Source of the DNA: Icerya purchasi
Lineage: Eukaryota > Arthropoda > Insecta > Hemiptera > Monophlebidae
NCBI GenBank assembly: GCA_039619475.1
Contig: CM077116.1
Location: 370,478,294-370,542,293, forward strand
DNA length: 64,000 bases
Direction: 5' to 3'
Within the stretch, counting starts at the first letter, position 1, and every line of letters starts with the position of its first letter. The position numbers and the translations under genes are program-made. The notes beneath the pieces were generated by a model, which saw only the letters and a program-made list of their open reading frames with translations, was not told the origin of the DNA and ran no database searches. Positions 31,612 to 43,639 of the stretch are shown here, piece after piece.

Positions 31612-32310
31612 TTCTTACAAATTAAAGACGATATAATGGTCTGAATTAAGCCATTTACTATATGGTTCATCATTTGAACAAATATATTTTCAATTTCCTG
31701 GACAAACTTATTTAATATCATTTCTACATTCTTCTTTTTTTCAGCGATTTTGGCCGTCTTCGGACCGCGTATCATAATGCATCCTGTCATTTCTTCTCCA
31801 CTCCTTCCAGCACATCATTTCTACATTATTATTATTATTATTATAATTATTATTAATACGATCGCCGCTATTATGAGTATTATCGATAGTATTATCATTA
31901 AGGTAGAGCTATCTCCTTTACACAGTACCCTGTTTGCATATAGAACCTGGGCATACGATAAGCTAGAGGTGGTTGGTTTCGTATTATTTTTAGAGTTATA
32001 AAAATCCTTCTCATTTTCCACTACTTGTTTATTTAATGTGTTTTTGTATATTATTACTTGTACTATTTACGTATAATTTGAGACTTGTTTCTTTCGTTTA
32101 GCAATTCATCATAGACCATACATCATTGATAATTGGCCGGATGATACCTCTTACACAGTGCACTGTAGCCTTCGACTTTTAATTTTTTTTTCACACTTGG
32201 ATGATTCACGAATCCACACTTAACGCTCCTATAGGGTCTGGCACAATAAGGCTTCTTATGACCATATATATATATATATAGCTGACATCTTGTACATTGT
32301 ACTATCGTAT
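31608..32310 (-). pseudogene. Jockey ORF1 C-terminal part with CCHC zinc knuckles
   Basis: The minus strand reads QCTRCQLYIYIYGHKKPYC, then YRSVKCGFVNHPSVK and LCKRYHPANYQ, stop, CMVYDELLNER, which is the zinc-knuckle region of a Jockey ORF1 RNA-binding protein; the stop looks like a Gly codon changed to TGA. A TA-dinucleotide run at 32264-32280 lies inside the first knuckle. After broken frames the last 60 codons are open and end GLIQTIISSLICKK, with TGA overlapping the ORF2 ATG (31608-31611). ORF1 binds element RNA in a particle. Confidence 0.78.
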
Positions 32311-32344
32311 TTTTTTCCTTGGTTGCTCAAACTTTACTTTAGCA

Positions 32345-33085
32345 TTAAGTAAGTACCGTACATTATAGATAAATAACGCCCTGAATTCTTTATGGAATTC
32401 AAACATGGGGAGAGGCAAAAAAACAAACGGAAATCAATAAAATACATAAAATACTGAAAAAGCGTTTGAAACTTATACTACCACACTGGAAGCGAGATAG
32501 ATCAACTTGGTGGAAGGAAAACAATGAGATGTCTCCCAATATGTACTATTATAGATTACTAGTAATATAAAATTGCTATTCAAGCAAAATAACAAGAAAT
32601 CGAAGCGATTTATCCGCGAGGAACAAATCTACGAATTGATAGCACAGATGATTCAGTTTTAATTATATTAATAAGTACTATCCCCAATCATATATTAAAG
32701 GAAAAAAGAATTACTTAGTGTGTAGAAAAAAGAAGTAGGAAAATAGAGCTGAAGGAATGGTAAAAAAAGTAAAAACCAAGCTACGTCCCGCATCTCTTTC
32801 CATTTTATATTGTTAATTTATGCATTTATTTTTTTTTCCCTGTTTTCGTTACTTTTCTTGCTGGTGTATTTGTGTATACGTATTTATACGTTTATGTACG
32901 TATAGGTATACATTTATTACTTGGACAGATATAAATTTAGGATTATTACTATTATGATTTATATAATAATTAAGAGTAGATTGTAATTTTGTTGATTTGA
33001 ATAAAAGATAATAAAAGCGTCCGGCACTCGTGAAACGGGCATACTTGCCCCGTGAGACCCACAACTTATTTCAAAAATAAAAAAA
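32345..33085 (+). pseudogene. Family B LINE, C terminus and 3' UTR (right half of a split copy)
   Basis: The plus strand reads ILYGIQTWGEAKKQTEINKI, LPHWKRDRSTWWKENNEMSP and NMYYYRLL, then, with a frame change, LRIDSTDDSVLIILISTIPN and HILKEKR. The 41-kb copy has STSSWWKVNNVMSPKMYYYY and LRIDNAQQTVLIKLLREIPS, NILKEKRLG in the same order. The 3' UTR ends with the family hairpin at 33022-33060 and an A-rich tail. Together with 30400-30830 this is one old insertion split by the nested Jockey copy. Confidence 0.82.
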
Positions 33086-34635
33086 CAAAAACATTACTTG
33101 TTAAGAGATCAAAAATCATTAATTTTAGACGTTTTATAACTTTCCGATATTTACACCGTTTTTAATTGCTTTTGTTCATTTTGGTGCACCGAATTAGGTT
33201 GCGAATTTTAAGCATGTATTTGAAAATAATAAGCGTTCGCTTTGTTTATACGAGTTTCAGGTGATTAAAACAGATATAATTACAGTTAGCGACGGCGCAC
33301 AGAAGTAGTGCAAAGGACTGGCAAAATGATAAGAAATAGAAATAGGCTGGTTCCGTAACGGGAAAGGTTTTAAAATGCTTTTGCAGTCATAAATCTTTCA
33401 GCGGTAGAAGCACACCTGTTAAAAGAAGCCTAGTTTGGAATTTTTTATGTTTCTGAATTTTGAGAACCGGAAGAAAAAGGGCGCAGTTCGATTACAGTAA
33501 CGAAAATTAACCAATCAACGCTGGAATAGAGGAGAGGTAATAATTCGCTTGCGATTTACGATAAAAGTGAGAGCAACGCGAAAACACTGAGAAAGGAGAG
33601 TTCGTGGATATACTGTCAGAGTTGTGTTAGTTTGCATAAAGTTCCTCCGCGAACTACATTCGACGGCAGAGAATGACGAAAAATAATTTTTCTAGAAGCC
33701 ATGCATGCTGCGAATGTTGTTATCGATCGCGCCAAAGAAGATTCACTCGCTGCAGGTTATTTACGAACTAGTAAAATACAGATAGAATAAAACTCCCCGC
33801 GGGGAAATACATCTTTATGCGATAGGGGGGACCTTTAGTCAATTTCACTTTATGACAGAGAGACGCGCGTAAAAGTACTATAAAAGAACAGACACTAACG
33901 GATGGAATAAGTTTGCTGATCACAGCAAGTTTTAGCGGCTAAATATAGCACTGAAAAAATATTATAGAAAAAAATCAGTGGAAAGGAGTGCTTATTTCGG
34001 AATTTTAGGTAATAACGATGCTTAACAACTCTGATCATCAACGCGTTAAACGGGTACCGAAGAGAACGCGATAGTTAAATTTCACGAGTCCATTGCGAGC
34101 ATGAACACACTGATGCAAACTTATCAACAACGCGATTTCGCAATCTCTCCGTTACCAGCGTAAAAAACGTAATGCAAAGTGTGTACGGGGTAATTGTTTA
34201 TCGAAATCCTGTCGACAGAAGAGCTAGCAAAATTCTGTAAATTACAAATTAAAAAAAGGAAAGAAAAAAGATGTTTCTAAATTTGTGCGTAAATATTTTA
34301 ATTCAATTATTATTAACGGAGAAGTGAATTTTCAACATAATAATAAATAGGTAAACATAAATAATTAACATTGCGATTTAGGTTTCCTCCAGATTCGGAA
34401 ACGTACGCATACACTACACGTGTTCGTCTTTGCTGGTATTTCTTTTCTGGTTGAAGATGATATTTTTACTTTTTCGTTTTTTCCCCCTTTTTAGTATTTA
34501 TTTGAGCTTTTCATCCGTTGGAGAAAAGCTTTAAAAAATCAGAGAGTTCCGGAAAACTATAACGCACGCTGATAAAATACGTGTATTTTGAAATAACGAC
34601 TAGAATAATTACAGACAGGAAACGAAATTATTTTA
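33086..34635. other. Spacer, no gene seen
   Basis: Mixed, slightly less AT-rich sequence (33400-34150 in particular). No domain or repeat was recognised. Confidence 0.4.
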
Positions 34636-34639
34636 ACAT

Positions 34640-35480
34640 AGAACGAATCAAGGAGATCCATTGTCGCCAGTCCTATATACTACAGCGTTGGAAGAAATTT
34701 CCAGAAAATTAAATTGGGAAAATAGAGGGATTAAATAGGAATTTAAAATTTGCTGATGATGTGATCCTGGTAGTAAGAAATATAGAAGAACTAAAGGTTT
34801 CAATAAATGAGTTAGATGTAGTAACGGAAGAAGCTGGTTTAATAATAAACATTAATAAAACAAAAATATTATCGAAGGCTGATACAGAGAACACAATAGT
34901 AAGTAGTAAATGGAAGAAAAATTTAGAAAGTAGAATTTGGGTCAAACTATAGCATAATGTAATTGATTAGAAAAGAGAAAATTAATTCGCAGAATAACAC
35001 TTGCAAAAATTTCGACCGTTGAAGTGTATTTTTAGAGGGCTCTATAATAAAAGATTAAAAAATATAATTTTAAATAGCAGTGTTCTACCCACTCTTATGT
35101 CAGACTTGGGCGTTAACACAAGCTCTGATAAATAAAATTAGGATAATGCGGGACAAAATAGAAAGATCTATCCTGGGTATGAGAGTGTAAAGGATAAAGT
35201 TAATCTCGAGGCAATTAAGTCAAATATAACAAAAATTTTATCCAAGCGGTAAAGAGACTAAAGTGGGATTGGGCAGGACATATTAAATCGAGGTTAAAAA
35301 ATAAAAGATAGACCTAAGAAATAATGGATTGGACATATAGTCAAAGAAATAAAAGAAAAAAGGGGAAGGCAAAAGGATGAGAAGACGATATAAGGTCCAT
35401 GTTTGGACATAGTCATTTTAAAAGAATAGCTCAAGACGGAAAGCCTATGCCCATTTTTCAGGGCTAACGATCTTTAAATA
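34640..35480 (+). pseudogene. RTE/BovB-like LINE relic, RT to C terminus
   Basis: Broken frames give QGDPLSPVLYTTALEEISRK, LNWENRGIK, LKFADDVILVVRNIEELKVS, INELDVVTEEAGLIINI and NKTKI, a typical RTE-clade RT run with the catalytic DD; then LAKFRPLKCIFRGLYNKRLK, VLPTLMSD, MRDKIERSILGM and, near 35400, FKRIAQDGKAYAHF. The order matches RT, thumb and C-terminal tail of RTE or BovB elements. At least three frame changes and several stops are needed. Upstream RT motifs and the endonuclease are absent. Confidence 0.78.
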
Positions 35481-38400
35481 GGTGATTTTAATATTTTATA
35501 CATAAGTTATATTAGATCGATGGCGTAAATAAATAAAATAAATAAGTTATTTGGGTTTGTCAGTTACGGGACACTAATCTAGATGAGATATTCCCGGGGG
35601 AAAATACCATATTTTATTTAACGTTCATTTGTGTTACGAATCAACACAAACAGGACAATGCGTGTACAAAGGAGTGCGCTGCTATTTTTAATTAATTTAC
35701 GTAGAACGATAAAATTACAAATGTTTCCATTTCCTTTACGATTTCGCACCAATGTAACGAAAACGAAAAATAAAAGATAGTCCCCTAGTTAAAATGGTCC
35801 GAAATGTTCAAAAAACCAGCAGAAAAATTTGATTCCAACAGAAGAATAATGCACCGCGAGTATGTTTTTAAACGATTGTTTTGTGATATTGAGCTTCACT
35901 GGCGACCCGAGAACTGTTCAGGAAATGAGTAAGGAAACCGCATGTCACGCACGACCGCAAATTCGTTCCGTATATAAAAAACTTAGATCGCGATCGAACA
36001 GATATTTCCCTGACTTTTTTTTTTCTAAATTATTTTTCTAAATCCGTCTTGGAAAATTCCCAACAACTATTCAAACAAAAAAAAAAAAAAAATATATATA
36101 TACATATATATATATATAGATTTATTTTATTTTTTTGTTATCAACAAGTAGAAACGATAAATAATGATGTGGGCACTTGTTTATTCTTACATTTTCAAGA
36201 ACAAAGAGGGGGGGAAAAAACGTTCTGTCGCCGATCCAAATTCTACGTCATCAACCGGATACTAAGTTCCGATAAAATGTAATTCGACAATTTAAATTCG
36301 ATAAACGAATTTTATATGTTGATTCGATGTATGGTCTGTGTTCGACGAAAAATTACTAATACGCGCCAGTATTGCCGAAAGCTCGACGATAATTCATTTT
36401 TATGTTCGACATAGCGCCAACACATACAACCTATTCGGATTCAACAACATTAGCGTGAAACGACTGCAGAAGATAATTAGCTGGAAATAGCTAGCGTTGG
36501 ACAAAGCAACTCTCTCTCTTTTCCGATTTACATGCCTCGAAAAATTCACCCTCTGCCCTTTGCTGCCCATTTAGTTCGTGTATTATTACAAAATCCACTC
36601 AAAGGTTTCATTAGTGTATAAATCTTATGTATACTAAAACAGTCCAGCAGCGCTTATCTTTTATACATTTTTCCTTTATTAATACGTATAATTTCAACTG
36701 AATTTGTGAATTATCGCGACCATTTGACCGAACAGGCAACAACATTTTGCTGATTTCACGAATAGAGCTTTTTCGAAGCTTTTTTTATATACGGCAACTT
36801 TAGGCGTAAACTAAAAAAGTTAGCACTTTGAATGATAATACCGTTCTTTCTAGGTCCGATCATAACAACCCCATTTTCACCTGTCGGTATTTTAGTGTCT
36901 ATGTTAAAAGCTTTTATTCTTCTGGTTTTACCTGAGCTTTCAAATACGATTACCTTTTCGCTTTAGTTTTTTTCAAACATACGAAATCACCGAGTTTTTG
37001 AACGACGTTGCTTCGGTAGCATCGCGCCATTACCTCGTTTAAATAATACTGCTTACAGCTATCGAGAAAAAACAAAATTATATATTTACCTGTTTCTTCG
37101 TAATTCCTCCCCGGAATTGTTAACGACCGCCCGAAGTATTTCAGTTAAACGTGTCATACGTGATTATTTTTTTCCCTCGACTTCAAAATTATCTACCCCA
37201 ACTATCGGACAAAAGGCTACTTATCTGTACAGTAAGCGCTCAATTGGTTTAAAGTACCTGTATCGTCGTGTTATGAGTAAGAACTTCGCCGCAATCATTT
37301 TACCGCTACCACTTAATTCTATCATTCGGTGTCATTTTCTTACCAGCTGGAAGTAATATCATTCCCATACCCGACAATCGGGTAAAAACTCCAGAGTGCC
37401 GTTAACTGCAGGTCGACTTTACTAGCAATCTTAATAAAATAACAGTACCACATCTATACCGAATGAGTTTTATACAGTCAATTCTCATTTACGGGCTGCT
37501 TGCGTTACCGACAACGTCGAACAAACATGCTAGCTTACTATTCTCCGCTATTCAGAAACTATTTCTCACTACGTGATAATAATTTACAAATTAATTTTTC
37601 CCATAGATTTCCGCACTTAGGAAATTAATTAGTGGACCAATTTCGGTGTTAAAATAAATTCTATTCAAAATTTACAGACAAGTAACTTAACCTTCATTTT
37701 AAACCTTTAAAGTTGTTGGAGTTACATCGAATTTTTTTTTTTTTCACTGTCTCATTTTTTAAACAGACCACTTCCTACACGATTCAATATTGTCTGTCTA
37801 TCGTATAAATTTCAAAGCAGCTCGGTTGCTGCGTTTGAATATCTGTAACTAATTTAAAGCAGTTCATTATTTTCGTCGTCGATGCACAGTAGTCTAACAG
37901 AGTTACCTTATAATGCGATTTAAATTAACCGTAAAAAGGGCCGCGTTGGCTGACTATGTATAAACTTAAACGTATATCGTCCGGAAATTGAAAAAGTTCA
38001 CAACTAAATCGCCAGATGAAAAGTCCAAAATGTTTTTATTTTTTTTATTTTCCGATGCGAAAAAAAACGCGTGGGAGCGTCCACTGTCATACCTTATTTG
38101 AGAGGGAACACGAAGCCTTTCGCAATTAAGTGCAGACTACATCAAAAATATCTCATCAACCGGGTTCGTTAAAGAATCGATAGAAAATTCGATAAAATGG
38201 TTGATAAATAAACACATCGGTAGATACAGATTTTTAGTACACTTCTCAGTAATACGTATTTTACAATGTATATAACATGGGAAAAAAATTGCATCCGAAC
38301 TTGTTAATCTGGTATTATTCACTATTTACATACCGCGACAAGTGTGCCGAAATTTTACACATGTTCGCGAACAAAAACTTTTTTAATCAGTTTGCGTCAA

Positions 38401-40064
38401 CAAATCCTCTATTCGCAGGAAACAATGAAGTTTTCGACTTTTTCAAATGCACCAAATTTCTTGCATTGTTTTCGAACCTCCGAATACAAAAAGCAAAACA
38501 AAAAAAAAGAACTGCACATTGCGCAATAAACATTTGTTGACGTAATGTTTGAGCATTTCATTTGAACAATATCCCCCTATCTTTCCTTCATCCACTTTTC
38601 ATTCCTCCGCATAAGTCTGTTTTTCCTCTTATTGTTTGCGCAACTTCTTGCAATTACTTCAAAGTAGTCCAGTTTTTTATTTTAGCCGTAGCGATGATGC
38701 AATAGTATAAATGGAAAAATAAATAACAGAAATTTTCTATTGCCGTCCCACTATAAGTTTCGAAGCTGCTAAGCAGTTACAGATCGTAATTATTTTAAAA
38801 AAAAAAATTTGGGGATTAAAAAAAAAGTGATTCTCCCATAAAATACAAGGCTCTCGTTAAAATGGGGGAATTTTTTTTTTGGGTAGGCAAAGGCTTCGCT
38901 CAAACATCGTGCTGCGTCGACACGTTGCATTTTTAATATTATCATTTAAATACGCAAATCCATACCTTAGTTCGTGCAATGTTATAAAAAAAAGATCCTA
39001 GTAATCTCCAATTTGCACGTTCTACGCTCGCATTTTTAAAAGTATTATTCCTGCGACACGTAAAATCACATTTTACACATAACCGCTCTGTGTGATTTTT
39101 GAACCGTTGTTAATGTATAGCGGGGTTTCATTATTCTTTTTTAATTTAATTATCCACTACAATTCCTCGTAGGTCCTACGCAAAAAAGGCTATTTAAAAA
39201 AGGTTAGTGATATTTTGACAAAATCTCCTATTACTCTTTTGGCACTATTATATTCGATCATACATACGTGTGTATATTATACAACTGCAATATAAAAAAT
39301 CGGATAGGGTTGATTTCTTTTTTAATCAACTTATTATCGTCGAAAAAAAAAAAAAGAAAATTTAAATTTCACGTATCAAATTTCAGAAAATGTCTGGAAA
39401 TTCTACATGATTCTACCTGAACGTATCCGCAGGTGTAGTGCCCGCGAATTATATCAAAACTATTTTAATTGTTTTACTCAAACTGTGAATTGCGTAGAAA
39501 TAAGACGACCCCGTGATCTGAAAGTAAATTGAAATCTTGCTTTATAATAAGAAAACAAAGCATTTTCTGTAAAATCGCCCGGCTTCTTAATTATAACTAG
39601 CTAGTTCTTTAAATTCTTACGAAATATAAAATTAACATATTTTCTTTCTAACAAAATTAAATGAAGTCGTTAAAGTAGTGGCCGTTCTAAAGGGGTGTCC
39701 TTTCATAAACATAATTCGGCGCAGTTTTTTTTTGCATCATTATTCATCAAAGTTTACACGAAGACAGAGTTGTTTATGTGACGGATTACGCAGTCCCGGA
39801 CCATCATGTTAAACCACCAAACCGTGCATAGTGTTACACGGTTGCGGGCATAGCACAAATATAATAAAAGCGTTTTCCTCTCTTCATAAGCGGCATGTCG
39901 GCAGGGCGTTTACTTCGTCTACACAGCAAATAGACCATAACGATGATAAATAGAATCGTTGTCTAACTGAACCGAACAGACAATAAACCGAAATAAGGAG
40001 CACATGTAATCGTTTTTTGTTTTTTTTCAATGAAAACATTCGACAAAAATAATAACAAAAAGAG

Positions 40065-40101
<37 letters not shown>

Positions 40102-40910
40102 CATCTAGCATGAAAAAATCGAACGTGCGAAAATATATATTTCGCTTCGTTTTTTTCTCGAATAAAAAATTATTATAATCGGTTAAGAGTATGTGAAAAT
40201 TTCTACACTGAGAATGATGCAAAATTCGTTGCAAACTGACTGACGGTAATAATCGAATCGGCCAGAGCGATTTTTACTCGAATTATTTTTTCTCTTTCCA
40301 GTGTGACAGCCATCTCTGTTGTTCAAGTGTGACCATGTTATTTTGATACGTTTGTTTTGGACGCCGTCTAGTACATTACAGTTGGTCATGTTTATTCCTT
40401 AGCTCTCTATATAGGTGAACTTCCGGCGAATACTTAGTACGTATCTAGGTTAAGTTATTAATTTTCGGATTCGTGGATTCTCTTTTCTCGGCTCTAATAC
40501 TTCCGATGAATCGTTAATTTTTTCAACATTTCTCAAATAACGGAGATCAAAAAGTAGGCGTATTGCGAGGCATTGAATACATATCGCCGAGGCTCAAACA
40601 CACATCGTCTCGCACTATGCGAAGCGTTTTTTTATTTACTCGCTTTATTCACGGTATGAGATCAGACAGCGACGAAAGCCTTCGTAAAATTTTCTCGCAA
40701 ATTTCATTATTCAAGTTCCGAAATTTTTGATGAATGTTAAACACTCGATTCATTTTAATTTTGAGAAACTAAGACGACTCTATCATTCTTACGCTTTCTA
40801 GATTATGAAAAGCATTCGATCGGATCCAACACCATCGCTTAATGAGGACGCGGCAGGAAAAAAAAAAAAGAAACTATACTGCAATCAAAATGGCCAGATC
40901 ATAAAGAATC
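35481..40910. other. Long spacer with a (CA)n tract
   Basis: About 5.4 kb with no recognisable gene or mobile element. It contains a (TA)-rich A-run segment at 36080-36118, a (CA)n microsatellite at about 40069-40098 and several runs of A or T. Open frames of up to 116 codons are explained by simple repeats or have no visible domain. Confidence 0.4.
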
Positions 40911-40914
40911 CGAC

Positions 40915-42900
40915 AAGTAGTTTTTTTTTTTTTTATTTTTAAATAAGAAAGTTGTGGGTCTCACAAGGCAATTTTGCCCGTTTCGTGAGTTCCCGTCACC
41001 TTCATTATCGTTTATTTGACATAAATTTACAATTTACTAATAACATTTCAATACATCTAAAATAATATTTCTTATCACTATAGTAATTTAATTAATTTAG
41101 TACAGTAACTTCTTATGACTACACACTTAGCACCTATACATCACCAACCAGTCACACTCAAAATAATCATTCCCACTAATGTAAAAGAAAGAAGATCTTT
41201 TCCGCTACATTATTGAAAATCATCTACATGCCCCTGTTGTAGTTCCTGTGCTGAGCAAAGAGAAATTTAGAAACCTAATTTACGGGAATAAAGACGAGTC
41301 ACCGATATGGTAGTACAAATAGAAGAAACCTCGATAGTTTCTTAATCTGCACACCAATCTGTCAGCCATTTTTTTACGTCTTCCTTCCACGCACCTAATC
41401 TTTTCTCCTTTAATATATTACTTGGAATTTCCCGTAGTAATTTAATTAGTACTGTCTGCTGTGCATTATCAATCCTTAAATCTTGGTTGAATAAAGTATT
41501 TTTTATTTCGATCTCTCGTAACTCTAATTTTAGGTCTTGATGGTATTCTGATATTATTGGTTTTGAGCTCCAATAATCTATAATAATAATAATACATTTT
41601 TGGCGACATCACATTGTTTACCTTCCACCATGATGATGTTGAAGTATTATGCCCCTCATGAGGAAGCAGTAACTAAATATTTAAAATCCTGCACCTTTTC
41701 TAATGGTTCACATGCGCAGACTGGACTGTTGTTCCTTAAATATAAATCATGGACACATTCGCTACTGTGGATGATAATTCTCGGTTCATGAGTAGCATGT
41801 TTGGATATGTTTCGAATATGCAATATCTTTGATTCATTTATGTTCATTGCTAACCTCCTGTCATGCGCCCATTTACTAAGATTATCAACGTCCTCCTGAA
41901 GTAGCTTCTCCGCCATTTGTATATTATTGTGTTCTAGCAATAGCGCAATGTCATCCGCAAACACAAACACCTTTGCATTTCTAATATATTTGTGAAGCGA
42001 GTTAGTATATATCAAGAAAAGAATGGGAGCCAGTATCGTTGACCGACACCATATTGTAACATCCTATCCCTACTTTCATTTTTTGCAATTTTTACACAAT
42101 TCTTTCTATTTTTAATATAGTTTGTAAACCATTGCAGCTGTCTGTTAGTAATACCAATCTTTTCTAAATCCTTTATTAATAAATCATGATCTACTAAGTC
42201 AAACGCCTTGGATAGGTCAATGAAAGTAATTATAAATTGGTTCCCTATCGATAGTCCCATATTTATTTCATTTCCCAATTTACTTAATAGCGTTAAGGTG
42301 GATCTTTTTCCTCTAAATCCGTGTTGATTTTCGTAAAGGAGATTATTTGTTTCTAGGTAACTCTTTAAATGACTGTTTACGTAATGTTCTAAAATTTTCG
42401 CTATTACCGAAATCATTGTTATAGGGCGGTAATTTTCTAGCTTATTTTGAGCTCCTTTTTTGTAAATTGGTTTAATAATTCCTTTTTTTGGCCCCTGAGC
42501 GATGGTACACCTCTCTTTATAGAATAATTAATCATGTTTGTTAGTATAGGAACGAATCTCTCTAAATTTCGCTTAATGTCCATAGTCCTAATGCCATCCC
42601 AATCTGGTGCTTTGTAATTTTTTAGGCTATTTATTATTGCTTCGATTTGTATATTATCAGCTGGAGGAATGAAAAAAGAACACATCAACCTGTTTTCATC
42701 ATTTGACTTCAATAACTGGACATCACACTTATGTTTATATTGTTCTACCGATTTTGCAAAATATTCACTGAATTTCTCCACTAATAATGAGTCGGTTCCA
42801 AAATGTCTGCAAATGCAATCATCAATTGATACTTTATTCCTTTTATTTACAATATTATTAATTATTCTCCATATGTTTTACTCGCATTATTTGCTTTATC
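40915..42900 (-). mobile_element. Family B LINE, longest copy
   Basis: A minus-strand LINE with A-tail (T-run from about 40921), family hairpin at 40955-40994, a 3' UTR of about 350 bp, and coding remains from 41340 to about 42880. An internal deletion joins the end of RT (VQDFKYL) directly to the STSSWWKVNN region. The 5' end fades near 42900. No target-site duplication was found. Its RT without RNase H and its residue pattern suggest the CR1/Jockey group, but the clade is unsure. Confidence 0.82.
41340..42880 (-). pseudogene. Family B reverse transcriptase, frameshifted
   Basis: Reading leftward: IWRIINNIVNKRNK and VEKFSEYFAKSVEQYKHKCD (upstream linker), YKAPDWDGIRTMDI (RT motif 0/1 region), a frame change near 42430, ISVIAKILEHYVNSHLKSYL, ENQHGFRGKRST, FIDLSKAFDLVDHDLL (first catalytic Asp), a damaged GVPQG box now GVGQRYW, another frame change near 42013, VFVFADDIALLLEHNN (intact DD), then the internal deletion near 41650 and a C-terminal tail ending KRLGAWKEDVKKWLTDWCAD at 41340. 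Function in life was copying of element RNA. It is dead, but gives the best view of the family's protein. Confidence 0.85.
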
Positions 42901-42959
42901 AATTTGACTTGGATAAATTGTCACCACTATTTTTGACACATACACAGATGAAATATTTC

Positions 42960-43500
42960 GAAAGGCATTATGAAAGCTAGAGATCGGAATCGGGGTTAAT
43001 GGAATAAGTAAGGTCTACAATACACTGAATACAAATTTAATGAAAATCGAATTAATTAATAATAGAACGAAAAATTCACGGTAAAAAGTAGATAACATTA
43101 ATCGGAAAATGTACAATATCAAAAATATTGAGCGAGTTAAAGAATTCAAATGCCTGGAATGCTGGGTTAGTCAGAGACGAAAGCAAATCTTGATACATAC
43201 TCACTAAGTAATTAAGTAATATCCTAAAAACCGATTTAGCAAACTATGATTTAGCTCCATTAGTCCCAGTTGGGCTAACAACAAATCATGTTTGTACGGC
43301 CCTCATCGCTGGTTACGGTATAACATACTACCCGGTACAGCGTAAAACAAAAAAAAAGTAAAGAAAAAAAAAAGGGAAAAAAGAAAACTATGATTACCAA
43401 TCTGGTTAAAATACAAACGGCATAAACATAGAAAAATAAAACACGTTAAATTGTCGTAAATAAAAACACTAATTCTAGAGAATCTGCGAAGGATATATTA
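42960..43500 (+). other. Spacer with a possible RTE-like RT remnant
   Basis: Near 43130-43175 the plus strand reads RVKEFKCLECWVSQ, like the VKEFKYLGxWVSEDG phrase of RTE-type RTs. It is short and isolated, so it is only noted. The A-rich stretch at 43348-43390 may be an old tail. Confidence 0.25.
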
Positions 43501-43510
43501 TTTATTGTAC

Positions 43511-43626
43511 ACCCGACACGCGTTTTTAAAACAAAGCTTCATGATCACGGGAGTTATTATAATACATAAATTATTATAATAACTCCCATGATCACGAGAA
43601 GCTTTGTCTTCGAAACGCGTCGGGGT
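43511..43626. repeat. Small foldback palindrome
   Basis: Arms 43511-43563 and 43573-43626 are inverted copies around a 9-bp loop, sharing GGGAGTTATTATAAT and its complement, GATCACG, and GCTTT. The right arm ends TTCGAAACGCGTCGGGGT. Confidence 0.8.
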
Positions 43627-43639
43627 AATTGATAAAAAA

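Larger units (their letters stand above)
30831..32340 (-). mobile_element. Nested Jockey-type LINE lacking its RT
   Basis: The T-run at about 30832-30849 is this element's A-tail, followed upstream by a 3' UTR, the end of the endonuclease (from 30932), the endonuclease start at 31611 and an ORF1 portion to about 32310. The whole RT region is gone. It sits inside a plus-strand family B copy, which is cut at 30830 and resumes at 32345. No target-site duplication could be read. Confidence 0.78.

Noticed and set aside
39884..40234. 116-codon frame with a Cys-Val run
   Set aside because: The run is the (CA)n microsatellite at 40069-40098; the rest has no recognised domain.
43590..43626. TTCGAAACGCGTCGGGG motif as another hammerhead
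   Set aside because: CTGATGA is absent, so the catalytic core cannot be built.
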